From G963665815 sp942492065 (GTDB taxonomy: Bacteria; Cloacimonadota; Cloacimonadia; Cloacimonadales; JAIOQZ01), in contig CALODV010000008.1 in NCBI GenBank assembly GCA_942492065.1, forward strand, positions 558,001-622,000: 64,000 bases of DNA, given 5' to 3'. Of this stretch, positions 35,045 through 43,697 are shown piece after piece. A program made the position numbers and the translations under genes. Every line of letters starts with the position of its first letter. Position 1 is the first letter of the stretch. The notes below the pieces were generated by a model, which searched no databases, was not told the DNA's origin, and worked only from the letters and a program-made list of their open reading frames with translations.

Positions 35045-36499
35045 ATGAAAGACATGAAAACAGTAGATGTAAGCAATTTGATAGATAACTATAAAAATAG
35101 CAGCAATGTAGACGAGAGAATCAGGCTTTCTCTGGAGATTGCACAGTATTATACTCATAACAGCAATCCGGGAGAAGGTTTGAAATTCAGTAAGGAGTGT
35201 AAGGAACTGATTACTGAGGATCACGAAAAGTATCCTGATTACCTTCAGTTTACCGGTACACTTTATGAACAGCTTGAAGAAGCGGAGAAAGCGATTGATC
35301 TTTTTGAAGAGTACCTTGGCTATGCACTTCAAGGAAGAGGAGAGCTCTCTCTGGAGCAGACTTATAATTTTTTAGGCTGTGCTCATAAAGATCTTGGCAA
35401 ATATCCTGAAGCTATTGAATATTATATGAAAGCCAAAGAAATTTTTGAACAGAAAGACGATAAAGAAGGCATTGGCGGAACAAGCCTCAATATAGGTCAC
35501 CTTTACAAATCAATTCGTGATTATGATATTGCCATAAAGTACTATAGCGAAGCTCTTCAACTTATGAAAAAGAGTGGCAAACCTTCTAACATAGCTATGG
35601 TGTATACAGCAATAGGCGATGTTTTAAGAAGGCAGGAGAAGCTTGATGAGTCAGAAGAAAAATACAAAACAGCTTTGCAATATTCTGAGGAATCTGGTGA
35701 TTTAAACAGGGTTCTGCGAGTCTATAACAACCTCGGGCTGCTTAAAATGCGTCAAAAAGAACATACTTCTGCTGTATCGTATTATGTTAAGGCTCTGGAA
35801 TATGCAGAAAAAGTACATTCAATCAGAATGCAGGCTATACTGCTAACGAATATAGGAAAAGTTGAGTTTGAACAGGGAAATCTGGAAAATGCGAAGAAAT
35901 ATCTTAACTCCGGAATGGAATTAGCGAAAAAGCATAAGCTGGAAACAGTATTGACTAGTAATTACAGAATTCAAAGTCAATTATATCGTCAGCTCGGAGA
36001 TGCTGAAAAAGTGTATGATTTCTTTGAGGAGTCTGTAAATATTCTAGCAGATCTTAACAACAAACAGGCTAATGAAAAAATCCGTGAGCTGGAAGTCCGA
36101 CTTGAAACAAAGCAGAAAGAGCATGAAGCCGAGATTTACAAACTAAAAAATACTGAGCTCAAGAATGCTCTTGTTGAGCTGCAGGAAGCCTATGTTCAGC
36201 AGGAACAGGCACATCAGGAGATTCTGGAGCTGGAGAGAAAAAACTCAATACTTGCTATGGCTGTAACGGCTAATCATGAGATAACACAACCATTGATGGT
36301 GCTTTCAGGTAATATAGAAATGCTGCACATGAAGTTGGAAATGGATGAGTCTAAATACCTTAATGACAAAGCATGGGGTAGAATAACCGAATCCATAGCC
36401 AACATAAAGAAAATACTTGCAGCTTATAAAGAATCATCACATTTTGAGTTTGATAAATATACTGATAACGTGGATATGATCAGCCTGAAGAATTCTTAA
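35045..36499 (+). CDS. TPR protein with orphan HisKA-like domain
   Basis: The protein has 484 residues and no membrane segment. Residues about 15-330 are seven or more TPRs of the 40-residue Rap/GGDEF-sensor type (ALQYSEESGDLNRVLRVYNNLG pattern). A coiled coil (about 340-405) leads to a histidine-kinase dimerisation helix with NHEITQPL, where His411 would be the phosphorylation site. The protein then ends after about 70 residues, without any HATPase_c domain (no N, G1 or G2 boxes). It may be a phosphorelay acceptor, a degraded kinase, or a pseudokinase partner. It ends directly against the convergent flavoprotein gene with no spacer. Confidence 0.9.
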   Translation: MKDMKTVDVSNLIDNYKNSSNVDERIRLSLEIAQYYTHNSNPGEGLKFSKECKELITEDHEKYPDYLQFTGTLYEQLEEAEKAIDLFEEYLGYALQGRGELSLEQTYNFLGCAHKDLGKYPEAIEYYMKAKEIFEQKDDKEGIGGTSLNIGHLYKSIRDYDIAIKYYSEALQLMKKSGKPSNIAMVYTAIGDVLRRQEKLDESEEKYKTALQYSEESGDLNRVLRVYNNLGLLKMRQKEHTSAVSYYVKALEYAEKVHSIRMQAILLTNIGKVEFEQGNLENAKKYLNSGMELAKKHKLETVLTSNYRIQSQLYRQLGDAEKVYDFFEESVNILADLNNKQANEKIRELEVRLETKQKEHEAEIYKLKNTELKNALVELQEAYVQQEQAHQEILELERKNSILAMAVTANHEITQPLMVLSGNIEMLHMKLEMDESKYLNDKAWGRITESIANIKKILAAYKESSHFEFDKYTDNVDMISLKNS

Positions 36500-37768
36500 T
36501 TAATTGTTATCTGATTTCAAAGATTCAGCAGAATGTTTTCCGGCAACCCAACCGGTTGAGAAAGCTATCTGCAAATTATAACCGCCTGTGTCTGCATCCA
36601 GATTGAGAACTTCGCCTGCTAAGTACATGCCCGGACACATCTTCGACTCCATTGTCTTGGGGTTTATCTCTTTAAGATTTACACCACCGGCTGTGATGAT
36701 TGCTTCATCTATTGGACGATGATCTTTAATCTTGAATCGGAAATCTTTGAGGATATTCCTCAGTTTCTTTCGATCATCAGAGTTAACTATATGGCAGAGT
36801 TTATCACCATTCACCGAGGTTTCCTCAAGTAGAACCGGAATCATTCTATTAGGCACAAGTTTCTTCATCAGTGTTTTAAGTTTGGTTTTACTATTTTGTT
36901 CGAACTCCCTGATTAATCTGGCATCCAGAGTTTTATGGTCAAGGGCAGGCTTTAAATCAACAGATAATTCAACTTGCTTTTTAGCTTTGAGGGCTTGAAC
37001 GCACTGTCTGGAAAGACTAAGTATTATAGGTCCTGACACACCATAATGTGTAAACAGCATTTCCCCAAAAAGAGAATCTGCTTTTTTGCCATCAGTGAAT
37101 ATTGTGGCATTTACGTTTCTGAGGCTGATTCCCTGCATTTTTGAAGCTTTGTCTGTCAGTGTGACAAGAGGAATTAAAGCCGGAAATATATCAGAAACCG
37201 TATGTCCGGTCTGTATTGCCAAACGGTAACCATCGCCTGTCGATCCGGTTAAGGGATAGCTGGCTCCACCGGTAGCAAGAATAACCTTTTTAGCTGAGAA
37301 ATCTGCTGCTTTTTCTTCACTGATTGTACTCAATGTGAATTTATCACCGGATTTTTTTATTTTAATAACACTTGTATTATTTAAAATATCAACTCCGCAA
37401 TTTTTACATGAATTCAGCAGAGTGGAAACCACATCTGTTGCTTTGTCAGACTCGGGGAATATTCTTCCTCCGCGCTCTGTTTTCACCGGCATGTTTTTAT
37501 CTTCAAAGAATTCAATAATATCATTGCTGAAGAATTGAGAGAAAGAATTATACATGAATTTAGGCTGGGGGTGAATATGTGTGAGAAACTCCTTAAGACT
37601 GTCAGTATTCGTAATATTGCATCTTCCTTTGCCTGTAATTCGGAGTTTCTTTGCAGATTTGTTCATTTTTTCAAGGACAAGAGTACGGGCTTTTGCAGTA
37701 CCGGATTGAATTGCCGCAAGAAGACCTGCAGCACCTGCTCCGATGATTATAATATCATAGTTATTCAT
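36500..37768 (-). CDS. HI0933/BaiN-family FAD-dependent oxidoreductase
   Basis: The protein has 422 residues. The N-terminal dinucleotide fold shows IIIGAGAAGLLAA, and SAKKLRITGKGRCNITN is the family hallmark. GGASYPLTGSTGDGY and the C-terminal LAGEVLNLDADTGGYNLQIAFSTG complete the FAD site. The family (also called YhiN or BaiN) holds flavoproteins whose best-studied members reduce bile-acid intermediates; the native substrate here is unknown. It follows a 44-residue gene by 17 bases and probably shares its transcript. Confidence 0.93.
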   Translation of the reverse strand: MNNYDIIIIGAGAAGLLAAIQSGTAKARTLVLEKMNKSAKKLRITGKGRCNITNTDSLKEFLTHIHPQPKFMYNSFSQFFSNDIIEFFEDKNMPVKTERGGRIFPESDKATDVVSTLLNSCKNCGVDILNNTSVIKIKKSGDKFTLSTISEEKAADFSAKKVILATGGASYPLTGSTGDGYRLAIQTGHTVSDIFPALIPLVTLTDKASKMQGISLRNVNATIFTDGKKADSLFGEMLFTHYGVSGPIILSLSRQCVQALKAKKQVELSVDLKPALDHKTLDARLIREFEQNSKTKLKTLMKKLVPNRMIPVLLEETSVNGDKLCHIVNSDDRKKLRNILKDFRFKIKDHRPIDEAIITAGGVNLKEINPKTMESKMCPGMYLAGEVLNLDADTGGYNLQIAFSTGWVAGKHSAESLKSDNN

Positions 37769-37785
37769 TAAACCTCAACGTAGAG

Positions 37786-37920
37786 TCATTTTTTCTTTTT
37801 CTTGTATACTTTTTTACTTCCCTGAAGGAGTTCGAGTATTTCTGTAACCATTCGAAAACCGGCATACAAGACAATAATCCGGAATAACAAACCGGACAAA
37901 TCATATATAATTTTCAGCAT
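37786..37920 (-). CDS. 44-residue hydrophobic small protein
   Basis: An intact 45-codon frame runs from ATG at 37920 to TGA at 37786, with AAAGAGG seven bases before the start. The product begins MLKIIYDLSGLLFRII and continues with a hydrophobic, amphipathic stretch to about residue 32. It ends in a basic tail of alternating Lys (KKVYKKKKK). It looks like a single-span inner-membrane peptide with a cytoplasmic basic end. The gene lies 17 bases upstream of the flavoprotein on the same strand. Codon use is like its neighbours. It is too short for homology-free proof. Confidence 0.55.
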   Translation of the reverse strand: MLKIIYDLSGLLFRIIVLYAGFRMVTEILELLQGSKKVYKKKKK

Positions 37921-38037
37921 GATTAACCTCTTTCATATAATCTAATGCAAATTAAGCCAAAATACTAACATTATATGATATTGTTTAATCTGACTCTAAC
38001 TAGAATGATGCCTGGCTATTCCGTTTGAGAATATACC

Positions 38038-38301
38038 TTACTTTTTCTTTGCCTGACTTAACCTGACAAGGTGTCTTTTTACTGCAATTGCTCCCAGAAA
38101 CTGAAAAACCCCAAACAGTATAACACCGCCGACAAAGCAGATCAAGCTTTTATAAAGCCAGTTTTCATCTGGGGTAAACAGGAAGTGTTTTACTCCAAGG
38201 TATATCGCAGCCGCCGGCCCTATAAGTAAACAGTAGAAAGATGTTATCATTATTGTAGCATTACGCTTTCTTTTTTTTGTATGGCTGATTCTTTTTTTCA
38301 T
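38038..38301 (-). CDS. Small two-span membrane protein
   Basis: The protein has 87 residues with basic ends (KKRISHTKKRKR and QAKKK) and two hydrophobic segments (about 16-38 and 50-72). It starts directly after the stop of the upstream exported protein (TAA then ATG), so the pair is co-translated. No family is recognised; an accessory role at the inner membrane is all that can be inferred. Confidence 0.75.
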   Translation of the reverse strand: MKKRISHTKKRKRNATIMITSFYCLLIGPAAAIYLGVKHFLFTPDENWLYKSLICFVGGVILFGVFQFLGAIAVKRHLVRLSQAKKK

Positions 38302-38754
38302 TTATTCACCCTTCAATTCAATAATCAAGTAGTTTGCAGCAAAAGACCTGTAGTCAGATCCAATACTCAGCTTTTTTTCTAATACCAGTAAATTATCATC
38401 ATCACTTTTCGTCTTGACGAAATCTGCAAAACTCACCTGTAGTTCAGCAGCTTTTTTCATTTCTGATGTGACAAATTCGATGACTATTCTATAGTTCTCG
38501 ACACCTGAAGGAAACAGTTTCTCCCAATTGAAGGCAGCGTCGGTTTGCAGAGATATCATGTAAGTATCTTCTTTCAAAATCATAAAAGCTTTTAAACCTG
38601 AATCTTTAGCTCCCAGCTTTTCTTTTATGTAAACCGGTTTTGGTCGAGACTTAAGGTCAATACTTTTTACCTTGACATCATTCTTGCAAAAGCATGAAAA
38701 TCCGATTGATAATATTATGATAAGGAAAGCAACTTTATTAAAATATTTATTCAT
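38302..38754 (-). CDS. Exported protein of unknown function
   Basis: The protein has 150 residues with an N-terminal signal peptide ending around GFSCFC (Cys about 21 could be a lipobox residue, though the fit is imperfect). The mature domain alternates strands with short helices (IVIEFVTSEMKKAAELQVSF). GGAGAAAAG lies before the ATG. It is the first gene of a two-gene unit with the two-span membrane protein and is divergent from the subtilase gene. Confidence 0.75.
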   Translation of the reverse strand: MNKYFNKVAFLIIILSIGFSCFCKNDVKVKSIDLKSRPKPVYIKEKLGAKDSGLKAFMILKEDTYMISLQTDAAFNWEKLFPSGVENYRIVIEFVTSEMKKAAELQVSFADFVKTKSDDDNLLVLEKKLSIGSDYRSFAANYLIIELKGE

Positions 38755-38815
38755 CTTTTCTCCGAAAACATTAAATTATAATTAATGAATTTTGTAAATA
38801 TATTTTGGAGGTTTT

Positions 38816-41800
38816 ATGAAAAGAAATTTCATAATAGTTTTGGTTTTTATAATATCACTCACTTTACAGGCAAAAGACTTTACAAGTAATAATAAAGATT
38901 ATAACAAAGTCTCTACGGCCATTGTTAAACTCATGGATAACACTTGTTTTACCTCAGACATAGAGCGTTATAATCACATAACTTCATCTGTGAATGCAGG
39001 TTTCATGAAAATTGGAAATACCAGATCAGGTGATGATAATCAAGTATTTGTTTACCTGAAATTGAAAAATCCAGCTTCGTTACCACTGCTTAAAAACAGA
39101 TTTGAAAAGCTGCAGGATTATGATATAAAATCAAATCTGGCAGTTGTCTGGATAGGGTTAAACAACCTTAAGAGCATAATCTCCTCTGATGAAGTTCTAT
39201 CAGTAAAACCTGTTCTTAAGCCTGTTGTAAATACAGGTTCAGCTCTTACAGAAGGAGATGCTATTCATAACGCAGATGATGTAAGGTCTGTATACGGTGC
39301 TACAGGGCAGAATATCAAGATTGGTATTATTTCTGATGGTGTTAATTCTCGTTCTACAGCTCAGGCTTCAGGTGATTTACCTGCTGATGGATCTGGACTT
39401 ACGGTTCTTGATGATACAATTGGTGGAGACGAGGGAACTGCTATGCTGGAAATAGTACATGATATAATCCCTGATGCAGACTTGTATTTCCATTCCTGCG
39501 GTAATAATACAGTTGCTTTCAATTCTGCAATAACAGACCTGGTTAATGCCGGATGTGATGTAATATGCGATGATATCGGCTGGCTTACACAGCCTGCCTT
39601 CTATGATGGAACTGTTGCTCAGCACGTTGAAACTATTCTGAATGACAATAATGTTATTTATGTTTCTTCAGCAGGTAATGCAGGTGCTTCTCATTATCAG
39701 GGACAGTTCTATAATGATGGATCAGATTATCATGACTTTAGTGAAGGCTCAGTTTTTAATAACGATCTCAGAATTGGGATGTCAACAAACACAAGCGTAA
39801 GAGTAGTTCTTCACTGGAATGATGAAGGCGGGGCTGCAGATAATGATTATGATTTGTTCCTTTTTAATTCATCAGATGATGTTGTTGCTTCATCTGAGGA
39901 TGCGCAAAACGGGTCAGGAAATCCTGTTGAATTCCTCTCCTTTGATACAGACGGTAGCAATAACGGTACATACAAAATTCGAGTTCTGAACTACAGTGCT
40001 TCAGGCAATGAAGAGCTTGAAGTGTTTATTTACGGGAATTCCGGAGTGTCTATCTATGGGGATAATATATCTCCTGTAGATGCTGTTTATGGTCACCCTG
40101 CCGTTGAGAATGCCGTAGCTGTTGGAGCTATAAGGGCAAGTGAACCCGGCAATGATGATATTGAATATTTCTCTTCTCAAGGACCTGTAACATTCAGTAC
40201 TATACCTGGTGTTTCCACAACAAGAACAAAGCCTGATATTTGCGGGATTGATGGAGTTGCAGTAACCGGAGCAGGCGGTTTTCCAAATCCATTTTACGGA
40301 ACAAGTGCTTCGGCACCGCATGTGGCAGCTCTTATGGGTCAGCTTTGGAGTGCTAAACCGGAATTAACCGGAGATGAAGTCAGAGATGAGTTTTATCTGA
40401 GTGCAGTTGATCTGGGTAACGCCGGTTTTGATTATGTATATGGCAACGGAAGAGCAGACTCTTACAACGCATTTTCAGCTAATCAACCTCCCGCTCCGGC
40501 ATTAGTTTCTACAAACAATGTTAATCAGACTGATTTTACATTAACCTGGAGCAGTGTTGGGATAGCTGATTCATATGAAGTAGATATCGCATCAGATGGT
40601 AATTTCACATCATATGTATCTTCATATCAGAATTACTCAGTATCAAGTACTTCATTGCTAGTCAACAGTGGATTATCAGCTGGGACAGACTATTATGTAA
40701 GAGTAAGATCTGTTGATGGGTTAATCTTTGGTGATAACTCACATATTCTGGTAGTTCATACAAGCGAAAACGCGAATAACTCTTCAGGAGAAGTTACTGT
40801 TTCAGCCAATCAGTCAGATGGAAGTGATGCTTTGAGTATTACTTTTGCTGCGGAATCTGTGTCCAGCTCTAATCCGGGTCAGGTTTCCATAACAGTTAGA
40901 GAAAATACTATGCCTGATAATATCCCTCTTGAACATGCAGGAAGAGTTGTTCGAAGGGGAGTAGATATTGTACCACAGAATGATGCAGGAAACGGAAACT
41001 TCGACTGCAGTATTGTTTTTCATTATACAGATGAAGAAATATCCGGACTAACAGAAAATGACCTGGTTTTATATAATTATTATGGTGGAGCATGGCATTA
41101 TGTTGGTGGTGCGGTGAATGCTGCTGAAAACACAATTACGGTAAATGGTGTCAGCCACCTTTCAGAATGGGTAGCCTTTGATAGTGATGGTGGCAGTCAA
41201 ACCCTTCCGGTAGAAATGAGTTCTTTCACAGGAACGTTCAGTGGAGAGTCAGTACTTTTAACCTGGGTTACAGCAAGTGAAAGTGATATGCTTGGATATT
41301 ATGTCTACAAATCAGAAAACATGGACCTGGTAAATTCAGAGCAAATTAACACTGAGATTATTCAAGCACGAAACCTGAGTTATAACAGTGAATATTCATT
41401 CAGGGATGAGTTTCCCGGAGAAAACGATGAGTATTTCTACTGGGTAGAAAGTATTAGTATGGATAACAACTCAAAATTCTATGGTCCCACAAGGGTCATA
41501 AGAAAAATTACTGAAGATATGGAAAACTACAGTGTCAAAGAAACAGAGTTGTATAATGTCTGGCCAAATCCATTTAATCCTACTACGGAAATCATGTTTG
41601 ATATAGCAGGAGAAAGCACTGATCTTGTAGACACCAGAGTTGAAGTGTATAATATAAAGGGTCAGAAAATAAAAACACTTCTTGACGAAAAGATTAATCC
41701 TACTCATAAGTTTACTATACAGTGGAACGGTGAGGATGAAACTGGGAAACATTGTTCATCCGGAACCTACTTTATTATTCTTGAGACCGATAATTTCAAG

Positions 41801-41830
41801 AATACAAAAAAAGCTGTTCTATTAAAATAA
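38816..41830 (+). CDS. Subtilase-fold (S8) secreted protein with sorting domain
   Basis: The protein has 1004 residues. A signal peptide (about 1-19) and a propeptide-like region precede an S8 domain (about 160-555). Asp174 (ISDG), the oxyanion Asn288 (SSAGN) and nucleophile Ser497 (YGTSASAPH) are present. At the His position of the HGTH helix the sequence reads DEGTAM, so Glu206 replaces His. A Glu-Asp-Ser arrangement recalls sedolisins, but the flanking sequence is subtilisin-like. Two fibronectin-like modules and an intervening beta domain (about 560-900) lead to the sorting domain (about 918-1004) with PNPFNPTT, YNIKGQKI and SGTYF. It is probably surface-delivered; activity is uncertain. 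Confidence 0.93.
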   Translation: MKRNFIIVLVFIISLTLQAKDFTSNNKDYNKVSTAIVKLMDNTCFTSDIERYNHITSSVNAGFMKIGNTRSGDDNQVFVYLKLKNPASLPLLKNRFEKLQDYDIKSNLAVVWIGLNNLKSIISSDEVLSVKPVLKPVVNTGSALTEGDAIHNADDVRSVYGATGQNIKIGIISDGVNSRSTAQASGDLPADGSGLTVLDDTIGGDEGTAMLEIVHDIIPDADLYFHSCGNNTVAFNSAITDLVNAGCDVICDDIGWLTQPAFYDGTVAQHVETILNDNNVIYVSSAGNAGASHYQGQFYNDGSDYHDFSEGSVFNNDLRIGMSTNTSVRVVLHWNDEGGAADNDYDLFLFNSSDDVVASSEDAQNGSGNPVEFLSFDTDGSNNGTYKIRVLNYSASGNEELEVFIYGNSGVSIYGDNISPVDAVYGHPAVENAVAVGAIRASEPGNDDIEYFSSQGPVTFSTIPGVSTTRTKPDICGIDGVAVTGAGGFPNPFYGTSASAPHVAALMGQLWSAKPELTGDEVRDEFYLSAVDLGNAGFDYVYGNGRADSYNAFSANQPPAPALVSTNNVNQTDFTLTWSSVGIADSYEVDIASDGNFTSYVSSYQNYSVSSTSLLVNSGLSAGTDYYVRVRSVDGLIFGDNSHILVVHTSENANNSSGEVTVSANQSDGSDALSITFAAESVSSSNPGQVSITVRENTMPDNIPLEHAGRVVRRGVDIVPQNDAGNGNFDCSIVFHYTDEEISGLTENDLVLYNYYGGAWHYVGGAVNAAENTITVNGVSHLSEWVAFDSDGGSQTLPVEMSSFTGTFSGESVLLTWVTASESDMLGYYVYKSENMDLVNSEQINTEIIQARNLSYNSEYSFRDEFPGENDEYFYWVESISMDNNSKFYGPTRVIRKITEDMENYSVKETELYNVWPNPFNPTTEIMFDIAGESTDLVDTRVEVYNIKGQKIKTLLDEKINPTHKFTIQWNGEDETGKHCSSGTYFIILETDNFKNTKKAVLLK

Positions 41831-41841
41831 AGGAGGATCAC

Positions 41842-42177
41842 ATGAATCTCGATCGTGATCTGCTCATTAAGGCACAATTTGTTGATAAAGCTTCAGGTAA
41901 GCCAATAACCGGAGAAAAATACTGGGTAAAAGTCATGGATAAAGATTTTCTCAAGGATGATTTTATTGACGCACCTAAACTTGATGAAGAGGGACGCATT
42001 GCCGTAATAACAACAAGAAGAGTTGTTAAGGAAGCTCATCCTGACATCTATTTTGTTCTTCATCATGATGAAAAAGTTATCTTTAAAAGTAAGGTATTCA
42101 AGAATTCACGATTTGCCGATGGTGATGATAACTCGACAGCACCTTTAGAAAAAGATTTTGGAGTATTCCAGGTTTAG
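41842..42177 (+). CDS. Small beta-sandwich protein, unknown function
   Basis: The protein has 111 residues, no signal peptide and no transmembrane segment. The strand pattern (LLIKAQFVD, SGKPITGEKYWVKVMDKD, GRIAVITTRR, DIYFVLHHDEKVIFKSK) suggests a single transthyretin- or Cna-B-like beta sandwich, but no family is firm. AAAGGAGG lies eight bases before the ATG and the gene begins 11 bases after the subtilase stop, so it is likely co-transcribed. A terminator follows. Confidence 0.8.
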   Translation: MNLDRDLLIKAQFVDKASGKPITGEKYWVKVMDKDFLKDDFIDAPKLDEEGRIAVITTRRVVKEAHPDIYFVLHHDEKVIFKSKVFKNSRFADGDDNSTAPLEKDFGVFQV

Positions 42178-42189
42178 AATAAGATTAAG

Positions 42190-42226
42190 GAAAAGCTGAT
42201 GTTATTGACGTCAGCTTTTCTGTTTT
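42190..42226 (+). terminator. Intrinsic terminator
   Basis: GAAAAGCTGA (42190-42199) pairs with TCAGCTTTTC (42211-42220), followed by TGTTTT. It ends the subtilase and small-protein transcript. Confidence 0.75.
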
Positions 42227-42326
42227 CTGGGATAAGTGTTGCTCTCATACTTATAAAGTATAAATACATTGACAGAAAATTTCATTAACTGACATTGAAA
42301 ATACTAATTGAATTCAAGGAGATATA

Positions 42327-43685
42327 ATGATAAATCAACAAATATTCAGACAATACGATGTGCGAGGTATTGTAGATAAAGACCTTACAGATGAAACTGT
42401 ATTTTTGCTTGGTAAGGGTTTTGGTACTTTCGTAAGAAGAAAAAACATGAACACTGTTACAATCGGTGGTGATGCCAGATTGAGTTCTCCTCGTTTTAAA
42501 AAACAATTTACTGCCGGATTGATTGAAACCGGATGTAAAGTATATGATGTTGGAATCTTAGCAACACCAGTATTATATTTCTCCATTGACAAACTTAATT
42601 GTGATGCCGGAGTGATGATAACAGGAAGCCATAACCCACCTGAGTTTAACGGTTTCAAAATGAATATAGGTTTGATGAGTATTTTCGGTGATGATATTCA
42701 GGAAATATATAAAATAATTAAAGAAGAATCTTTTGAGTCAGGTGAAGGATCTGTGGAAGTCTTCGAAGGAATGATAGAAATTTATCAGGACTATATTGTT
42801 GATAATATCAAGCTGGAGAGAAAAGTAAAGGTTATTATAGATGCAGGGAATGGTGCCGGTGGACCGATTATCCCGGATATTCTAAGAAGAATCGGTTGTG
42901 ATGTTGAAGAACTTTATTGCGAGATGGATGGAACATTTCCTAACCACCACCCGGATCCAACTGTGATAGAATACATTCAGGATTTAATCGAAAAAGTTAA
43001 GGGGTCAGACGCTGAAGTTGGACTTGGTCTTGATGGTGATGCTGATCGTATTGGTGTTGTTGATGAAAACGGAGACATCCTTTTTGGTGATCAGATTCTT
43101 AATGTATTTGCCAGAGATTTCCTTTTGAACAATCCTGGAGAAAAAGTAATGGCCGATGTTAAAACATCCAAAGTATTCTACGACGATATCGCTAAACATG
43201 GTGGAATACCAATGATGTACAAAACAGGTCACTCCATGATTAAAAAGCAGATGGCTAAGGAAAACGTAAAAATGGGTGGCGAAATGAGTGGTCATATTTT
43301 CTTTAAAGACCGTTTCTTTGGTTTTGACGATGCAATCTATGCTTGCTGCCGTTTCGTGGAAATTATGTCTAAAACAGACAAGAAAGTCAGTGAATTACTT
43401 GCAGATCAGCCAAAAATGTTTAACACTCCTGAAATCAGAGTGGATTGTCCGGATGAGATCAAATTTGATATTGTCGACAAAGTGAGAGATTCATTTATAA
43501 ATGAAGGAGCTAACGTCAATGATATCGATGGGATGAGAATCACATTTGATGACGGTTGGGGACTTGTAAGAGCATCCAATACTCAACCTGTATTGGTGAC
43601 AAGATTTGAAGCTGAGACAGAAACCCGTCTTCAGGAAATAAGAGAATTGATTGAAAACAGAATAGATGAAATTAAAAATTCATAG
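42327..43685 (+). CDS. Phosphomannomutase/phosphoglucomutase (AlgC/ManB type)
   Basis: This enzyme interconverts hexose 1- and 6-phosphates for sugar-nucleotide and LPS synthesis. The 452 residues give all four alpha-phosphohexomutase domains: YDVRG at the N-terminus, the phosphoserine loop TGSHNPPEFNGFKM (Ser101), the metal loop LGLDGDADRIG, the sugar loop GGEMSGHIFF, and the C-terminal phosphate-binding RASNTQPVLVTRFE. The pattern matches dual-specificity AlgC-like enzymes. AAGGAGA precedes the ATG. It is followed after 12 bases by the FGE-fold gene. Confidence 0.95.
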   Translation: MINQQIFRQYDVRGIVDKDLTDETVFLLGKGFGTFVRRKNMNTVTIGGDARLSSPRFKKQFTAGLIETGCKVYDVGILATPVLYFSIDKLNCDAGVMITGSHNPPEFNGFKMNIGLMSIFGDDIQEIYKIIKEESFESGEGSVEVFEGMIEIYQDYIVDNIKLERKVKVIIDAGNGAGGPIIPDILRRIGCDVEELYCEMDGTFPNHHPDPTVIEYIQDLIEKVKGSDAEVGLGLDGDADRIGVVDENGDILFGDQILNVFARDFLLNNPGEKVMADVKTSKVFYDDIAKHGGIPMMYKTGHSMIKKQMAKENVKMGGEMSGHIFFKDRFFGFDDAIYACCRFVEIMSKTDKKVSELLADQPKMFNTPEIRVDCPDEIKFDIVDKVRDSFINEGANVNDIDGMRITFDDGWGLVRASNTQPVLVTRFEAETETRLQEIRELIENRIDEIKNS

Positions 43686-43697
43686 AAGGAGATAGAT

